Part shown: positions 51,502 through 60,120 of the stretch, piece after piece
Layout: each line of letters opens with the position of its first letter
Numbering within the stretch: position 1 is the stretch's first letter
Assembly: GCF_035917995.1 (NCBI RefSeq)
Contig: NZ_CP109131.1
Location: 4,216,001 to 4,280,000 of the forward strand
Origin: Streptosporangium sp. NBC_01755
GTDB taxonomy: Bacteria > Actinomycetota > Actinomycetes > Streptosporangiales > Streptosporangiaceae
Direction: 5' to 3'
DNA length: 64,000 nucleotides
The notes under the pieces: model-generated
What the model was told of the DNA's origin: nothing
Database searches by the model: none
Seen by the model: only the letters and a program-made list of their open reading frames with translations
Program-made: the position numbers and the translations under genes

Positions 51502-52248
51502 TCAACTGGACGGGCGGAAGCGGCGGGGCGGGGTGTGGATGTCGAAATGCAGCCGGGGCTGGATCAGGACCGAGTGCGGCGGCATCTCCGAAGTGATCAA
51601 GCCAAGGCGCTCGAAAACCGGGAAACTCGCGGAGACGGCCGCGAAATGCCGCGGGCGCATCGGCGGGTGCCAGATGCTGTAGGTGCCCACCCGCTCGTTT
51701 CGGCGCCGGTACCAGCCCTTAGTGGGATGGGTGAGCAGTTCCATCCAGTGCGACTCGCCGGTGAAACCGTCCAGCCACGTGGGAGGCTCGGGGAGCTCGG
51801 CCGCCTCGCAGGCGGCGCCCCCGGCGTTCAGCCGCCAGCGCGCCGGGGTGCCGTTCCACTCGGCCTCGATGCGGATGCGGTCGCGACTCCAGGGCATGCC
51901 CCACAGGTGCCGCGGGATCGCGACCACGGGGTGATCCAGGCTGGTACCGAAGAACCACACACCTGGCTCGCCGTACGCGGTGACATAGGCGCGGTAGTTG
52001 ATTTGTCCACATGTGATAGCCGCCGGTGGGCAGAACCGGAAATGAAAGTCCCGGTCCCGGAAGACGACGGCAGAGACAAGAGCGCCTTGGCCGTCATCGA
52101 AGGCCAATCTCATTGGGGTGAACCCGGTGGGCAGGTGCCGGGCGAGCGCATCGGTGGGCACCCGGTAGCTGACAATCGCGAAGTCGTCCAGCTCGGTCTG
52201 CGCATGGTGCCAGCGTGGGTGCGGCCGGGGCGTGCCACGGAAGGTCAT
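51502..52248 (-). CDS. DUF2071 (YqjF-like) protein
   Basis: 248 residues. HLPTGFTPMRLAFDDGQGAL, VSAVVFRDRDFHFRFC, GVWFFGTSLDHP and the C-terminal VGTYSIWHP block fit the DUF2071/YqjF fold, which is related to acetoacetate decarboxylase-like barrels. Function unknown. ATG 52248 gives the family length; an upstream ATG at 52383 would add 45 non-conserved residues. Alone on the minus strand between the tnpB fragment and the oxygenase cluster. Confidence 0.8.
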   Translation of the reverse strand: MTFRGTPRPHPRWHHAQTELDDFAIVSYRVPTDALARHLPTGFTPMRLAFDDGQGALVSAVVFRDRDFHFRFCPPAAITCGQINYRAYVTAYGEPGVWFFGTSLDHPVVAIPRHLWGMPWSRDRIRIEAEWNGTPARWRLNAGGAACEAAELPEPPTWLDGFTGESHWMELLTHPTKGWYRRRNERVGTYSIWHPPMRPRHFAAVSASFPVFERLGLITSEMPPHSVLIQPRLHFDIHTPPRRFRPSS

Positions 52249-52379
52249 GCCCGGAAAGGATACGGCGGTGGGTCCGTGGCCAACAGGTCTTCCCGCCTCC
52301 CTCGTTCCAGCCGGAGGGGCGACAGCCTGGAGATGGAGGGGCAAGGTGGTTTTCGCCGCCATTTCCACTTTCCAATGAG

Positions 52380-52784
52380 TCATCTTGGTACGGGACCTTG
52401 ATCCCAAGGGGTGAAGGCAATCGGACCTTTCGGAGGATCGATGAGTTCGGGACCTACAGGGAGAAGTAGGCACCCGGCCCTCGTTGAGTTTTTTCTTTTG
52501 GGAGCCTCGACGGACCGATCGTTGAGGAGTGGTCCGTGGGGGAACAGCGGGCCGAAATCGGCGAAACCGCGATAGTACTGCTGGCGGGTGAAGACGACGG
52601 GGATACCGGCCGTCCGTGCGGCGGAGACGACCGCGGCATTGGCGTCGACGACGCGGGCGATGTCGTACAGCGGCGCGCCCAGCACGTCGTACATGGCGCC
52701 TTTGGGATGGCAGAAGCTGTTCTGCATGTCGACCACGAGCAGGACGTCGACTTCAGGGGCGATGGTGGCCACGGAACTCCTCAA
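52380..52784 (-). pseudogene. isochorismatase-family cysteine hydrolase, 3' truncated
   Basis: VDVLLVVDMQNSFCHPKGAM is the N-terminus with the catalytic Asp, and GIPVVFTRQQYYRGFADFGP continues the fold. After about residue 95 (SVEAPKR) similarity stops, and the Lys and Cys of the triad are absent; the remaining residues are unrelated. It is the last gene of the oxygenase operon and is probably a dead remnant. In related operons such hydrolases cleave a C-N or ester bond. Confidence 0.7.
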
Positions 52785-52820
52785 ATCGGGGAATCAGTCA
52801 GCGCGGAGGTGGCACGCCGG

Positions 52821-54293
52821 TCATCGGATTGGGCAGCCGTCGGTGGTGTGCGCCCGGGTCACCTCGGCGAAATTCCTGAGCAGCGACAGCGCCAGCCGCG
52901 CGGCCCCGTCGGGCAAGCGGCACACCCCACGGTCGAACAGCGTGCTCATGAACAGGTCAAGTTCGGCTACCGCCTCGGGCCCGCCGGTCCCGGTCTCCAG
53001 GCCGCGCAGCAACCCGGCCATGTCCGGCAGCCCGCGGGAGCAGGGCGGGCACTGGTCGGCCGTCTCGGCCGCGAAATAGCCGACGATCTCGGCCGCCACC
53101 CCCACCGGGCAGCGGTCCGCGCCGATCACCTGGACCGACTTGGTGCCCAGCGATGCTCCGGCGGCGGCGAGCGCGGCCGGGGTCAGCGCGATGTCGAGGG
53201 CATCCGGGGTGAGGAGACCGCCCGCGTAGCCGCCGACGAGCACCGCACGGGCGCCCTCGGCCAGCCCGGTCTCGGCGAGCAGATCACGTAGGGCGTAGCC
53301 GTAGGGGCGCTCGACGACGTGATAGGGCCCGCCGAACGGGCCAACGGAGAACAGGCCGGTGCCCGGTGCCTCCTCGGTGCCGGCGGCGCGGAACTCGTCG
53401 GCGCCCAGTGCCGCGGCCAGCGCGACCTGGGCCAGGGTCTCCACGTTCTGCACGAGGGTCGGGCGGCCGAACACGCCCGAGTCGCTGGGGAACGGCGGCC
53501 GCAGCCGGGGCACGGCGGGTCCACCGCTGAGGAGGCTGATCAGCGCGGTCTCCTCACCCGCGACGTAGCTGGTGGGCACCTTGTGGGTGCGGATCTCGTA
53601 GCCGTCGAGGAGACCGAGTTCGGTCGCCTCGGTGATCGCCGCCGTCAGCGCGTCGTGCTCGGCGATCGCGTCCTCATCGACGGCGGCGATGGCTTCGGTC
53701 GCGCCGACGGCCCGCATCGCGAGCCGTATCCCGTCGAGTACGAGCCCGGGCCGGTGGGTGAGAAGGTGCCGGTCCTTCATCGTGCCGGGTTCGCGTTCGG
53801 CCCCGTTGACCACGACGATCGATCGCTCGGCTCCGGCCACTCGCCGCCATTTGGCCGCGGTGGAGAACGCCGCGCCGCCGTGCCCGCGGATCCCGGCTCG
53901 TTCGACCAGGTCGAGCAGAGCATCGCGGTCGTGGTGGGCCCAGCCGCCGCGTCGCTGCCAGTCCGGCACCGACTCCGGTGCGTCGAGCAGCAGTCGCGAC
54001 GGCGCCGCGACGGAGGTGGGAGGTGCGGCCACCGGTGCCGGTCGCGCTGGCGGCAGGGGTGCCTCGAAGATCGCGTTGCGCGGGCACATCGCGTCGGCTT
54101 CGAGGCCCCGCGCCCGGACGTCCGGGTCCTCGGCGGCCAGGCGCTCCGATCCTGGGACCACATAGGCGATCCCGTACCGGTCTAGGGCGAACAACTCGGG
54201 GGCGATGAGCACGCAGACGCCCTGGCCGTCACAGCGGGTCGCGTCGATCCTGAAACGTAGCGACTCGCGGCTTTCGGCCAGGCGGCGGTCCAT
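52821..54293 (-). CDS. fused ferredoxin / NuoF-like NADH-binding reductase
   Basis: 490 residues. Residues 12-75: ferredoxin domain with Cys in TRCDGQGVCVLI and MCPRNAI, a 3Fe-4S-type pattern. Residues about 115-340: NuoF-like FMN/NADH part (GIRGHGGAAFSTAAKW, NGAEREPGTMKDRHLL, GEETALISLLSGGPAVPR). C-terminal iron-sulfur region: ADQCPPCSRG and RGVCRLPDG, with only three Cys where NuoF has four (first Cys is Ala). Probably passes electrons from NADH through its own ferredoxin to the Rieske oxygenase encoded next door. Same operon, 19 bp after the beta subunit. Confidence 0.88.
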   Translation of the reverse strand: MDRRLAESRESLRFRIDATRCDGQGVCVLIAPELFALDRYGIAYVVPGSERLAAEDPDVRARGLEADAMCPRNAIFEAPLPPARPAPVAAPPTSVAAPSRLLLDAPESVPDWQRRGGWAHHDRDALLDLVERAGIRGHGGAAFSTAAKWRRVAGAERSIVVVNGAEREPGTMKDRHLLTHRPGLVLDGIRLAMRAVGATEAIAAVDEDAIAEHDALTAAITEATELGLLDGYEIRTHKVPTSYVAGEETALISLLSGGPAVPRLRPPFPSDSGVFGRPTLVQNVETLAQVALAAALGADEFRAAGTEEAPGTGLFSVGPFGGPYHVVERPYGYALRDLLAETGLAEGARAVLVGGYAGGLLTPDALDIALTPAALAAAGASLGTKSVQVIGADRCPVGVAAEIVGYFAAETADQCPPCSRGLPDMAGLLRGLETGTGGPEAVAELDLFMSTLFDRGVCRLPDGAARLALSLLRNFAEVTRAHTTDGCPIR

Positions 54294-54312
54294 AACGTTC
54301 GTCCGTTCGTCG

Positions 54313-54816
54313 CTAGAGGATGATGCTCAACGAGCCGTGCTCGTCGAGGGTCTCCTGATCGAGTTCGGCGCGGCGGAACGCGATCAGGAAGGAGTCCCCG
54401 TCCGGGAGCAGGCGGTAGCGGTACTGCCCGACGTAGCAATGGGTCTGGGCGCCGCGCGTACGATAGACCGCGAAATTTGCCCCGACCTGGAGCTCGCCGG
54501 AGGGCAGGACGGCGAGCACCCGCACGTTCCCGACGATGCGCCGGGTGCGCGACCACGGGAACTCGCGGTGCGCCTTGCGGCTGTTGAGCCGCTTGACCCG
54601 CGCGCCGATCATCGACCTGGTGTCCGAGATGAGCATCAGGGTGGTGTCCGGGCGGCCGTCGGGCCGGTCGGTGCTGGGCACCTCGTAGCGCGCGTCCGGG
54701 GTGAGCAGGGCCAGCCAGTCGTCGAGCCGCCACTCATCGAGCAGGGCGGCTTCAGCGTAGAGGAAGTCCTCGATCTGGGCGCGCAGGGCGGTGCCGGTCG
54801 GCACTGTGGCGGTCAT
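54313..54816 (-). CDS. aromatic-ring-hydroxylating dioxygenase beta subunit
   Basis: 167 residues of the SnoaL-like fold: FLYAEAALLDEWRLDDWLAL, YEVPSTDRPDGR and RTRRIVGNVRVLAV are typical beta-subunit blocks. It is structural, stabilising the alpha hexamer. It overlaps the end of the alpha gene by ATGA (54813-54816), so the two are co-translated. Confidence 0.92.
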   Translation of the reverse strand: MTATVPTGTALRAQIEDFLYAEAALLDEWRLDDWLALLTPDARYEVPSTDRPDGRPDTTLMLISDTRSMIGARVKRLNSRKAHREFPWSRTRRIVGNVRVLAVLPSGELQVGANFAVYRTRGAQTHCYVGQYRYRLLPDGDSFLIAFRRAELDQETLDEHGSLSIIL

Positions 54817-56135
54817 GACCGCGCCGCCGGGGTGCTGACCTGCGGTGCCTCGACGTCGACGATCTGTTCTGGAAACCCGGCACCGTCCAGTTGCGACGCC
54901 CAGGCCCGCCAGAACGTGCGGATCTGCAACTCGTCATCGGGCTTGGGGACCCTCGTCATGCCGCGCGAGATGTCGCTCCACTCCACGTCGGGCTGCGCGG
55001 CGTAGCCCTGCTGGCAGGACTCCAGGGCCTCGACATCGTCCGGACTGGCGAACCCGCCGGGGCCCAGAAAGGTCAGGAAGCTGTCCAGGCGGCGCTGCAG
55101 CGCGGCGCTTCCTTCGGTCTCCTCGGCGGGAGCCAGAGCCCACGCCTCCACTGAGACCCGGTCCGGGGCCACGGGCTCGACGCGGCGGATGGTGATGGCG
55201 GCCACGTCATTGATGATCAGATTGGGGAAGATCAGCAGGTTGCGGAAGGTCTCGGCCATCCGCCGACCGCGTTCCGCCCCGTAGCGGTTGATCAGGTCGG
55301 CCCGTTTGGCCTCGATCTCCGGGCGGGCCTGCTCACCGAAGAACGGCTCCCAGTAGGCGATCGGCCTGGCCCAGGCCGCCTGGCTCTCGATGACGGCGTG
55401 CCCGTTGCCGAGGTCGAGTCCGCCGCCGGTGCCCAGGGCGGCCGGGTTCTGGCCACCGCCGCTGTCCTTGACGAAGTCGATGTAGGTCGCGTGCACCGTC
55501 GGGGCGTGGTAGCCGTCGATGCTGTTCTCCACCATCAGCTTCCAGTTCGAGCCGACGCTGTAGCGGTGGGTACCGCCCACCACGCGCATGCCCTCGTCCG
55601 CCTGGTCCAGCACGAGATCGAGGTACTCCAGCGTGGCGCCCAGGTAGGTACGCAGGTCCACGGCGTGCTCGTCGTAGTTGAGGAAGTACAGTCCCCGGTA
55701 TTCCTCGACCCGGGCCGGGCCGCGCAGACCGTAGTCGGCCTTGTCGAACCCGGGGCCGTAGGCGTCCGCGCCCGGGGTGACCACGAGCCGCCCCCTCGTG
55801 TCGAAGCTCCATGCGTGGTAGAAGCACTGGAACACGCGCGTGTTCCCGGATTCCTCCCGGCACAGGGTCGCGCCGCGGTGGGTGCAGGTGTTGAAGTGCA
55901 CCCGGACGGTGCCCGCGCTGTCCCGGAGGAAGATCACCGGCCGGCCGGCGACCCAGCGCCGGACGTAGTCACCGGGCTTGGCGACTTCCGACTCGTGTCC
56001 GACATAGAGCCAGCACCGCTGGAAGATGCGTGCCTGTTCGTCGGCGAAAACCTGCTCGGAAGTCATCGATGACCGGTGCACGCGGAAGACACCCTGCGAC
56101 CGGTCGTCGATGACCAGCTCGTTTCGGTAGGCCAT
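54813..56135 (-). CDS. Rieske aromatic-ring-hydroxylating oxygenase alpha subunit
   Basis: 440 residues. The Rieske ligands are Cys84, His86 (CTHRG), Cys104 and His107 (CFYHAW). The catalytic Fe ligands His210 and His215 lie in DGYHAPTVHATYIDF with the bridging Asp just before. This is the benzoate/toluate/biphenyl-type family; the substrate cannot be read from sequence. ATG 56135 has AGGAGG 7 bases upstream; the longer frame adds 18 residues without support. Head of a four-gene operon; a candidate operator lies 52 bp upstream. Confidence 0.95.
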   Translation of the reverse strand: MAYRNELVIDDRSQGVFRVHRSSMTSEQVFADEQARIFQRCWLYVGHESEVAKPGDYVRRWVAGRPVIFLRDSAGTVRVHFNTCTHRGATLCREESGNTRVFQCFYHAWSFDTRGRLVVTPGADAYGPGFDKADYGLRGPARVEEYRGLYFLNYDEHAVDLRTYLGATLEYLDLVLDQADEGMRVVGGTHRYSVGSNWKLMVENSIDGYHAPTVHATYIDFVKDSGGGQNPAALGTGGGLDLGNGHAVIESQAAWARPIAYWEPFFGEQARPEIEAKRADLINRYGAERGRRMAETFRNLLIFPNLIINDVAAITIRRVEPVAPDRVSVEAWALAPAEETEGSAALQRRLDSFLTFLGPGGFASPDDVEALESCQQGYAAQPDVEWSDISRGMTRVPKPDDELQIRTFWRAWASQLDGAGFPEQIVDVEAPQVSTPAARS

Positions 56136-56186
56136 GCGAGGTCCTCCTGATTGTCGTTCAGGACAGCCGTAGTGTCCGGCAGCCGT

Positions 56187-56203
56187 CATTACGGCTCGCG
56201 TTA
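56187..56203 (-). promoter_or_regulatory. operator site A of oxygenase regulon
   Basis: Minus-strand TAACG-CGAGCCG-TAATG. Two half-sites with starts 12 bp apart, 51 bp from the oxygenase alpha start codon. Confidence 0.65.
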
Positions 56204-56253
56204 ACCGTTTCCGGACGTGGGGCTTCTTTTCTCGTGAGCGAGCGTGACCTCGA

Positions 56254-56270
56254 TAACGCGGCTGATAACG
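56254..56270 (+). promoter_or_regulatory. operator site B of oxygenase regulon
   Basis: Plus-strand TAACG-CGGCTGA-TAACG, the same 12-bp spacing, 53 bp before the hydrolase ATG. The repeat extends to GATAACGCGG in both copies. Confidence 0.65.
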
Positions 56271-56323
56271 CGGACCGCTGACGCTAGCGGTGTTCAGCCC
56301 GCAAACGAGAGGAGCCGTTCGCC

Positions 56324-57277
56324 ATGACCGTGCAAGAGGTCGCCTTCAACAGCGGGGGAGAGACGGTCCGCGGTGACCTCTATCTACCCGAGGGTGAGGG
56401 CCCGTTTCCCGTCGTCGTGATGGCCGGCGGCTGGTGCTACGTCAAGGAGCTCCGTCAGCCGCAGTACGCGAAGGAGTTCGTCGCGCGCGGATTCGCCGCG
56501 CTGGTCTTCGACTACCGCCGGCTGGGCGCCAGCGACGGTGAGCCGCGCCAGCATTTGCTGCCCTGGGACCAGATCGAGGACTACAAGAACGCCATCACCT
56601 ACCTGGAGGGTCGCACCGACATCGACGCCGACCGGATCGGGGCCTGGGGCATCTCCTACAGCGGTGGGCACGTGCTGATCCTCGGCGCCGTGGACCCACG
56701 GGTGAAGGTCGTGGTCAGCACCGTGCCGGTGATCGACGGTTACGAGAACATGTGGCGCGTGCACGGCTCGGAGCGCTTCCGCAAGCTGCAGGACGCGATC
56801 GTCGAGGACCGCCGCCAGCGCTTCGAGAGCGGCCGGCACACCTACATCCCCATGTCGGGCACCCCCTCCGGCCCGCACGACGAGCTGGTGACCTGGCCCT
56901 TCGACGAGGTCAAGACGGTCTTCGAGGAGCTGAAGGCCACCCAGGCGCCCAGCCACGAGCACCGCAACACCATCGAGTCGGTGGAAAAGCTCATGGAGTA
57001 CGACGTCACGCCGTACGCCAGGCGGCTGGTCAACAAGCCGGTAATGATGATCGTGGCGCACAGCGACGACATCACGCTGTGGGACCTGGAGACCGCGGTC
57101 TTCGACTCGCTTCCGACCGCGGACAAGAAGCTGGTCGTGCTGCCCGGCACCAGTCACATGACGCTGTACAGCAACCTGACCGCGCTGGATCTCGCGGCTC
57201 GGGCGGCGGGCTCGTGGTTCTCCACACATCTGGCGGAGCTGCCCACCATCGGCAGCCGCATCCAGGAGTTCTCGTAG
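56324..57277 (+). CDS. alpha/beta hydrolase
   Basis: 317 residues. The nucleophile elbow GISYSGGH, the Asp in VAHSDDITLWD and the His in LPGTSHMTLYS complete a triad. VVVMAGGWCYVKELRQPQYA is the oxyanion region, resembling dienelactone-hydrolase/acylaminoacyl-like enzymes that act on esters or lactones. GAGAGGAG lies 7 bases before the ATG. The CoA-ligase gene follows with no gap (stop then GTG), so they act in sequence: hydrolysis of a ring-opened or ester intermediate, then CoA activation. Confidence 0.9.
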   Translation: MTVQEVAFNSGGETVRGDLYLPEGEGPFPVVVMAGGWCYVKELRQPQYAKEFVARGFAALVFDYRRLGASDGEPRQHLLPWDQIEDYKNAITYLEGRTDIDADRIGAWGISYSGGHVLILGAVDPRVKVVVSTVPVIDGYENMWRVHGSERFRKLQDAIVEDRRQRFESGRHTYIPMSGTPSGPHDELVTWPFDEVKTVFEELKATQAPSHEHRNTIESVEKLMEYDVTPYARRLVNKPVMMIVAHSDDITLWDLETAVFDSLPTADKKLVVLPGTSHMTLYSNLTALDLAARAAGSWFSTHLAELPTIGSRIQEFS

Positions 57278-58921
57278 GTGATCCGGCTCCGCATCCCCGC
57301 TGACCGGCGCGACCGCCACCGGCGCGCCGGTCACTGGCGGGATCGGTTCGTCGACGGCTTCGTCGCTGAGGCCGCCCGCGTCCGGCCCGACACGGTGGCG
57401 GTGGTGGACGGGGCGAGGACCCTGACCTATCGCGAGCTCGAGCACTCGGTGCAGGCGGTGGCGGCGGGCCTGGCGGAACTCGGCGTGCGGCGCGGCGAGG
57501 TCGTCTCCTGGCAGCTGCCGAACTGGTACGAGGCCGTCGTGCTGCACCATGCGGTGCTCCGGCTGGGTGCGGTCAGCAACCCGATCATCCCGATTTACCG
57601 CCAGCGCGAGGTCCGCTACATCCTGGCGCAGGCGGAAAGCCGGGTCGTCGTGGTGCCCGGGACCTTCCGGGGCTTCGACTACCCGGACATGGTCGCGCAG
57701 CTGCGCCCGCAACTGCCGGACCTGCGGCATGTCGTCGTCGCCCGGTCCACGGACGAGGCGGCGCTGCCGTTCGAGGACCTGCTCGGCGGTGACCCCGGCA
57801 GCCTCCCACCGGTCACCCGCGGCGCGGACGACGCGATCCTGCTCATGTTCACCTCCGGCACGACCGCGGACCCGAAGGGCGTGCTGCACACCCACAACAC
57901 ACTCGACTACGAGAATCGCAGCATCATCGAGGTCTATGACCTCGGCGCGGACGACGTGGTGTTCATGCCCTCACCGATCACCCACATCACCGGGCTGCTC
58001 TACGGCCTCCAGCTGCCGGCCATGCTCGGTACGCGGGTCGTGCTGCAGGACATCTGGGAGCCCACAGCGGCGCTGCGGCTGATCGAGACGGAGGGCTGCT
58101 CGTTCACCGTCGCGGCCACGCCGTTTCTGCACGGACTCGTCCACCATCCCGAGCTCGCGTCGTTCGACGTGACCTCGCTGCGCGTGTTCGCGTGCGGGGG
58201 TGCCGATGTGCCACCGGCACTGATCCGGCAAGCCGGCGACCTGCTCGGTTGCACCGCGACCCGGGTGTACGGCTCGACCGAGTTTCCGACCTTGTCCACC
58301 TCGCCGCCGCACGCACCCGAGGACAGGCGCGCCGAGACCGATGGGAGGGCCATCGCGCCCGCCGAGTTCCGCATCGTCGATGAGGCCGATAAGGATGTCC
58401 CGGTCGGCGAGGTCGGCGAGCTGCTCGTACGTGGACCCGAGCTTTTTCCGCACTACCTGCGCGATGCCGACAACGACGGTGCCTTTACCGCTGACGGCTG
58501 GTTCCGTACCGGAGACCTCGCGGCGGCCGACGCCGGGGGATACATCGCGATCCGCGGGCGCAAGAAGGACATCGTGCTGCGCGGCGGGGAGAACATCAGC
58601 GTCATCGAGGTCGAGAACCTGCTGTTCGAGCACCCGGCGGTGCGGGAGGTCGCGATTGTCGCGATGCCTGATCCGGTGATGGTCGAACGGGCCTGTGCGT
58701 TCGTCGTCCCCGTGCCGGGCGCGACGCCGACTCTCGACGAGCTGGTCGCGTTTCTGCTGGGCAAGCAACTGGCCAAGCAGAAGCTGCCGGAACGGCTCGA
58801 GATCGTCGCGGAGTTGCCGAAGACCCAGTCCGGCAAGGTCCAGAAGTTCCGGCTCCGCGAGCACGTCCAGGAAAGGCTCAAGGCGGCGGGGGAGCACCCG
58901 GCCCCGGGCGTGAACCGGTAA
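57278..58921 (+). CDS. acyl-CoA ligase (AMP-binding, cyclohexanecarboxylate-type)
   Basis: 547 residues of the ANL superfamily: the phosphate-binding loop LLMFTSGTTADPKG, the A5 motif VYGSTEFPT, GWFRTGDLA and the C-terminal Lys in KTQSGKVQKF. Closest in feel to cyclohexanecarboxylate- or cyclohex-1-ene-CoA ligases and medium-chain acyl-CoA ligases. GTG 57278 directly abuts the hydrolase stop. It would activate a carboxylic acid made by this pathway. Confidence 0.92.
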   Translation: MIRLRIPADRRDRHRRAGHWRDRFVDGFVAEAARVRPDTVAVVDGARTLTYRELEHSVQAVAAGLAELGVRRGEVVSWQLPNWYEAVVLHHAVLRLGAVSNPIIPIYRQREVRYILAQAESRVVVVPGTFRGFDYPDMVAQLRPQLPDLRHVVVARSTDEAALPFEDLLGGDPGSLPPVTRGADDAILLMFTSGTTADPKGVLHTHNTLDYENRSIIEVYDLGADDVVFMPSPITHITGLLYGLQLPAMLGTRVVLQDIWEPTAALRLIETEGCSFTVAATPFLHGLVHHPELASFDVTSLRVFACGGADVPPALIRQAGDLLGCTATRVYGSTEFPTLSTSPPHAPEDRRAETDGRAIAPAEFRIVDEADKDVPVGEVGELLVRGPELFPHYLRDADNDGAFTADGWFRTGDLAAADAGGYIAIRGRKKDIVLRGGENISVIEVENLLFEHPAVREVAIVAMPDPVMVERACAFVVPVPGATPTLDELVAFLLGKQLAKQKLPERLEIVAELPKTQSGKVQKFRLREHVQERLKAAGEHPAPGVNR

Positions 58922-58935
58922 CGCGCGTGGTAATC
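58919..58935 (+). promoter_or_regulatory. operator site C of oxygenase regulon
   Basis: TAACG-CGCGTGG-TAATC, the last base of the second half-site deviating. It overlaps the stop of the CoA-ligase gene, 88 bp before the DapA-like gene, which therefore probably has its own promoter. Confidence 0.55.
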
Positions 58936-59023
58936 GCGTCGCGCGAGCCTGAAGTCATCGAGGCGGTCATCCGGGCCGCCGGGGTACCGCCGCGCCGACG
59001 CGCGGGGGAAAGGACGGTGGGCG

Positions 59024-60034
59024 ATGGCCCGTTTCGGACGCCTGGAGGCTCGCGAATGGGCCCGCGCCGAGATGCGGGGGGTGTGCAATGTGATCATCCC
59101 CTCCTTCACCAGCGACCTGCGGGGACTGAACGAGGCGGCGATCCGGCACGACGTCCGCCGGGAGATCGAGCTCGGCTTCAAGGGCGCACTGGTCGTGGCC
59201 GAGACCGCGACGACCCCGGACGAGTACGTGCAGATGGTCGAATGGGCCGCCGACGAGGCGGGCGACGACCTGGTGCTGCTTTTCCAGGCGAGCTTCAACA
59301 CACTCGCGGAGAACATCGAGATGGCGAAGCGGTGCCAGGAGGCCGGCACCGACATGGTTCTGCTGTCCTACCCGCCCAGCTTCTACCCGGCCTCGCTGCG
59401 CGAGATCTACGACTACACCGAGGCCTTCTGCGCGGAGACCGACATGGCGGTGCTGCTGTTCCCGGTGCCGCTGTGGGGTTTCGAGCGCCTGCACCCGGCG
59501 TCCATCCCGATCGAGATGCTCACCGAGATGGTCGACAACATTCCGAACGTGGCCGCCATCAAGGCCGAGGGCGGCATGCCCGCCATCGCCGGGTTCACCG
59601 AGGCATGGAACGCCCTCGGCGACCGGGTGGTCGTCACGATGCCGTTGGAGCAGCAGGCCATCCCGCTGGCCACCATCCTGCCATTGCAGCTCATCGCGAC
59701 CTCGAACACCGAGTGCCTCGGCGGCGCGGTGCCGCGGATGTTGTCACTGTGCCAGCAGGGCCGTCACGCCGAGGCGATGGAGCTGTACTGGAAGGTCGAC
59801 CCGGCCCGGCGGGCGAACGAGCGGATCGGGGTCGCGGGCACGAACAGCGTGCACCGCATGGCCTGGAAGTACCAGGCGTGGCTGACCGGCTTCAACGGCG
59901 GCCCCCTGCGGATGCCCACCCAGCGGCTCGTGGCGGCGCAGATGAACGGCTACCGCGCCGGCGCCGCCGCCGCCGGGATCCTGGACGCGCCGGAGGCGGA
60001 CGCGGAATTCTTCATCGGTCGCAATCCCGCCTGA
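59024..60034 (+). CDS. DapA/NanA-family class I aldolase or lyase
   Basis: 336 residues, TIM barrel of the dihydrodipicolinate synthase family. The Schiff-base Lys is Lys180 in VAAIKAEGG. At the usual catalytic Tyr position (YNVP in DapA) there is Phe146 (LLFPVPLWGF), so the normal proton relay is missing. Family members in aromatic pathways split hydroxybenzylidenepyruvates; here the Tyr loss and the surrounding CoA genes make the reaction uncertain. ATG 59024 follows GGAAAGGACGG. Own operator upstream. Confidence 0.85.
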   Translation: MARFGRLEAREWARAEMRGVCNVIIPSFTSDLRGLNEAAIRHDVRREIELGFKGALVVAETATTPDEYVQMVEWAADEAGDDLVLLFQASFNTLAENIEMAKRCQEAGTDMVLLSYPPSFYPASLREIYDYTEAFCAETDMAVLLFPVPLWGFERLHPASIPIEMLTEMVDNIPNVAAIKAEGGMPAIAGFTEAWNALGDRVVVTMPLEQQAIPLATILPLQLIATSNTECLGGAVPRMLSLCQQGRHAEAMELYWKVDPARRANERIGVAGTNSVHRMAWKYQAWLTGFNGGPLRMPTQRLVAAQMNGYRAGAAAAGILDAPEADAEFFIGRNPA

Positions 60035-60120
60035 TGTGAACACGCGACGGACCCGGACAGATCCAGGAGATCTTTCCGGGGCCGCCGCACGCTCGATGGG
60101 GCACATTCGGTGAAGATGGC

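Larger units (their letters stand above)
56136..56323. promoter_or_regulatory. divergent control region with two TAAYG-N7-TAAYG sites
   Basis: The 188-bp gap between the oxygenase operon (minus) and the hydrolase operon (plus) holds two direct-repeat sites: 56187-56203 reading toward the oxygenase and 56254-56270 reading toward the hydrolase. They stand 51 and 53 bp from the two start codons, an almost symmetrical arrangement. Confidence 0.75.
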
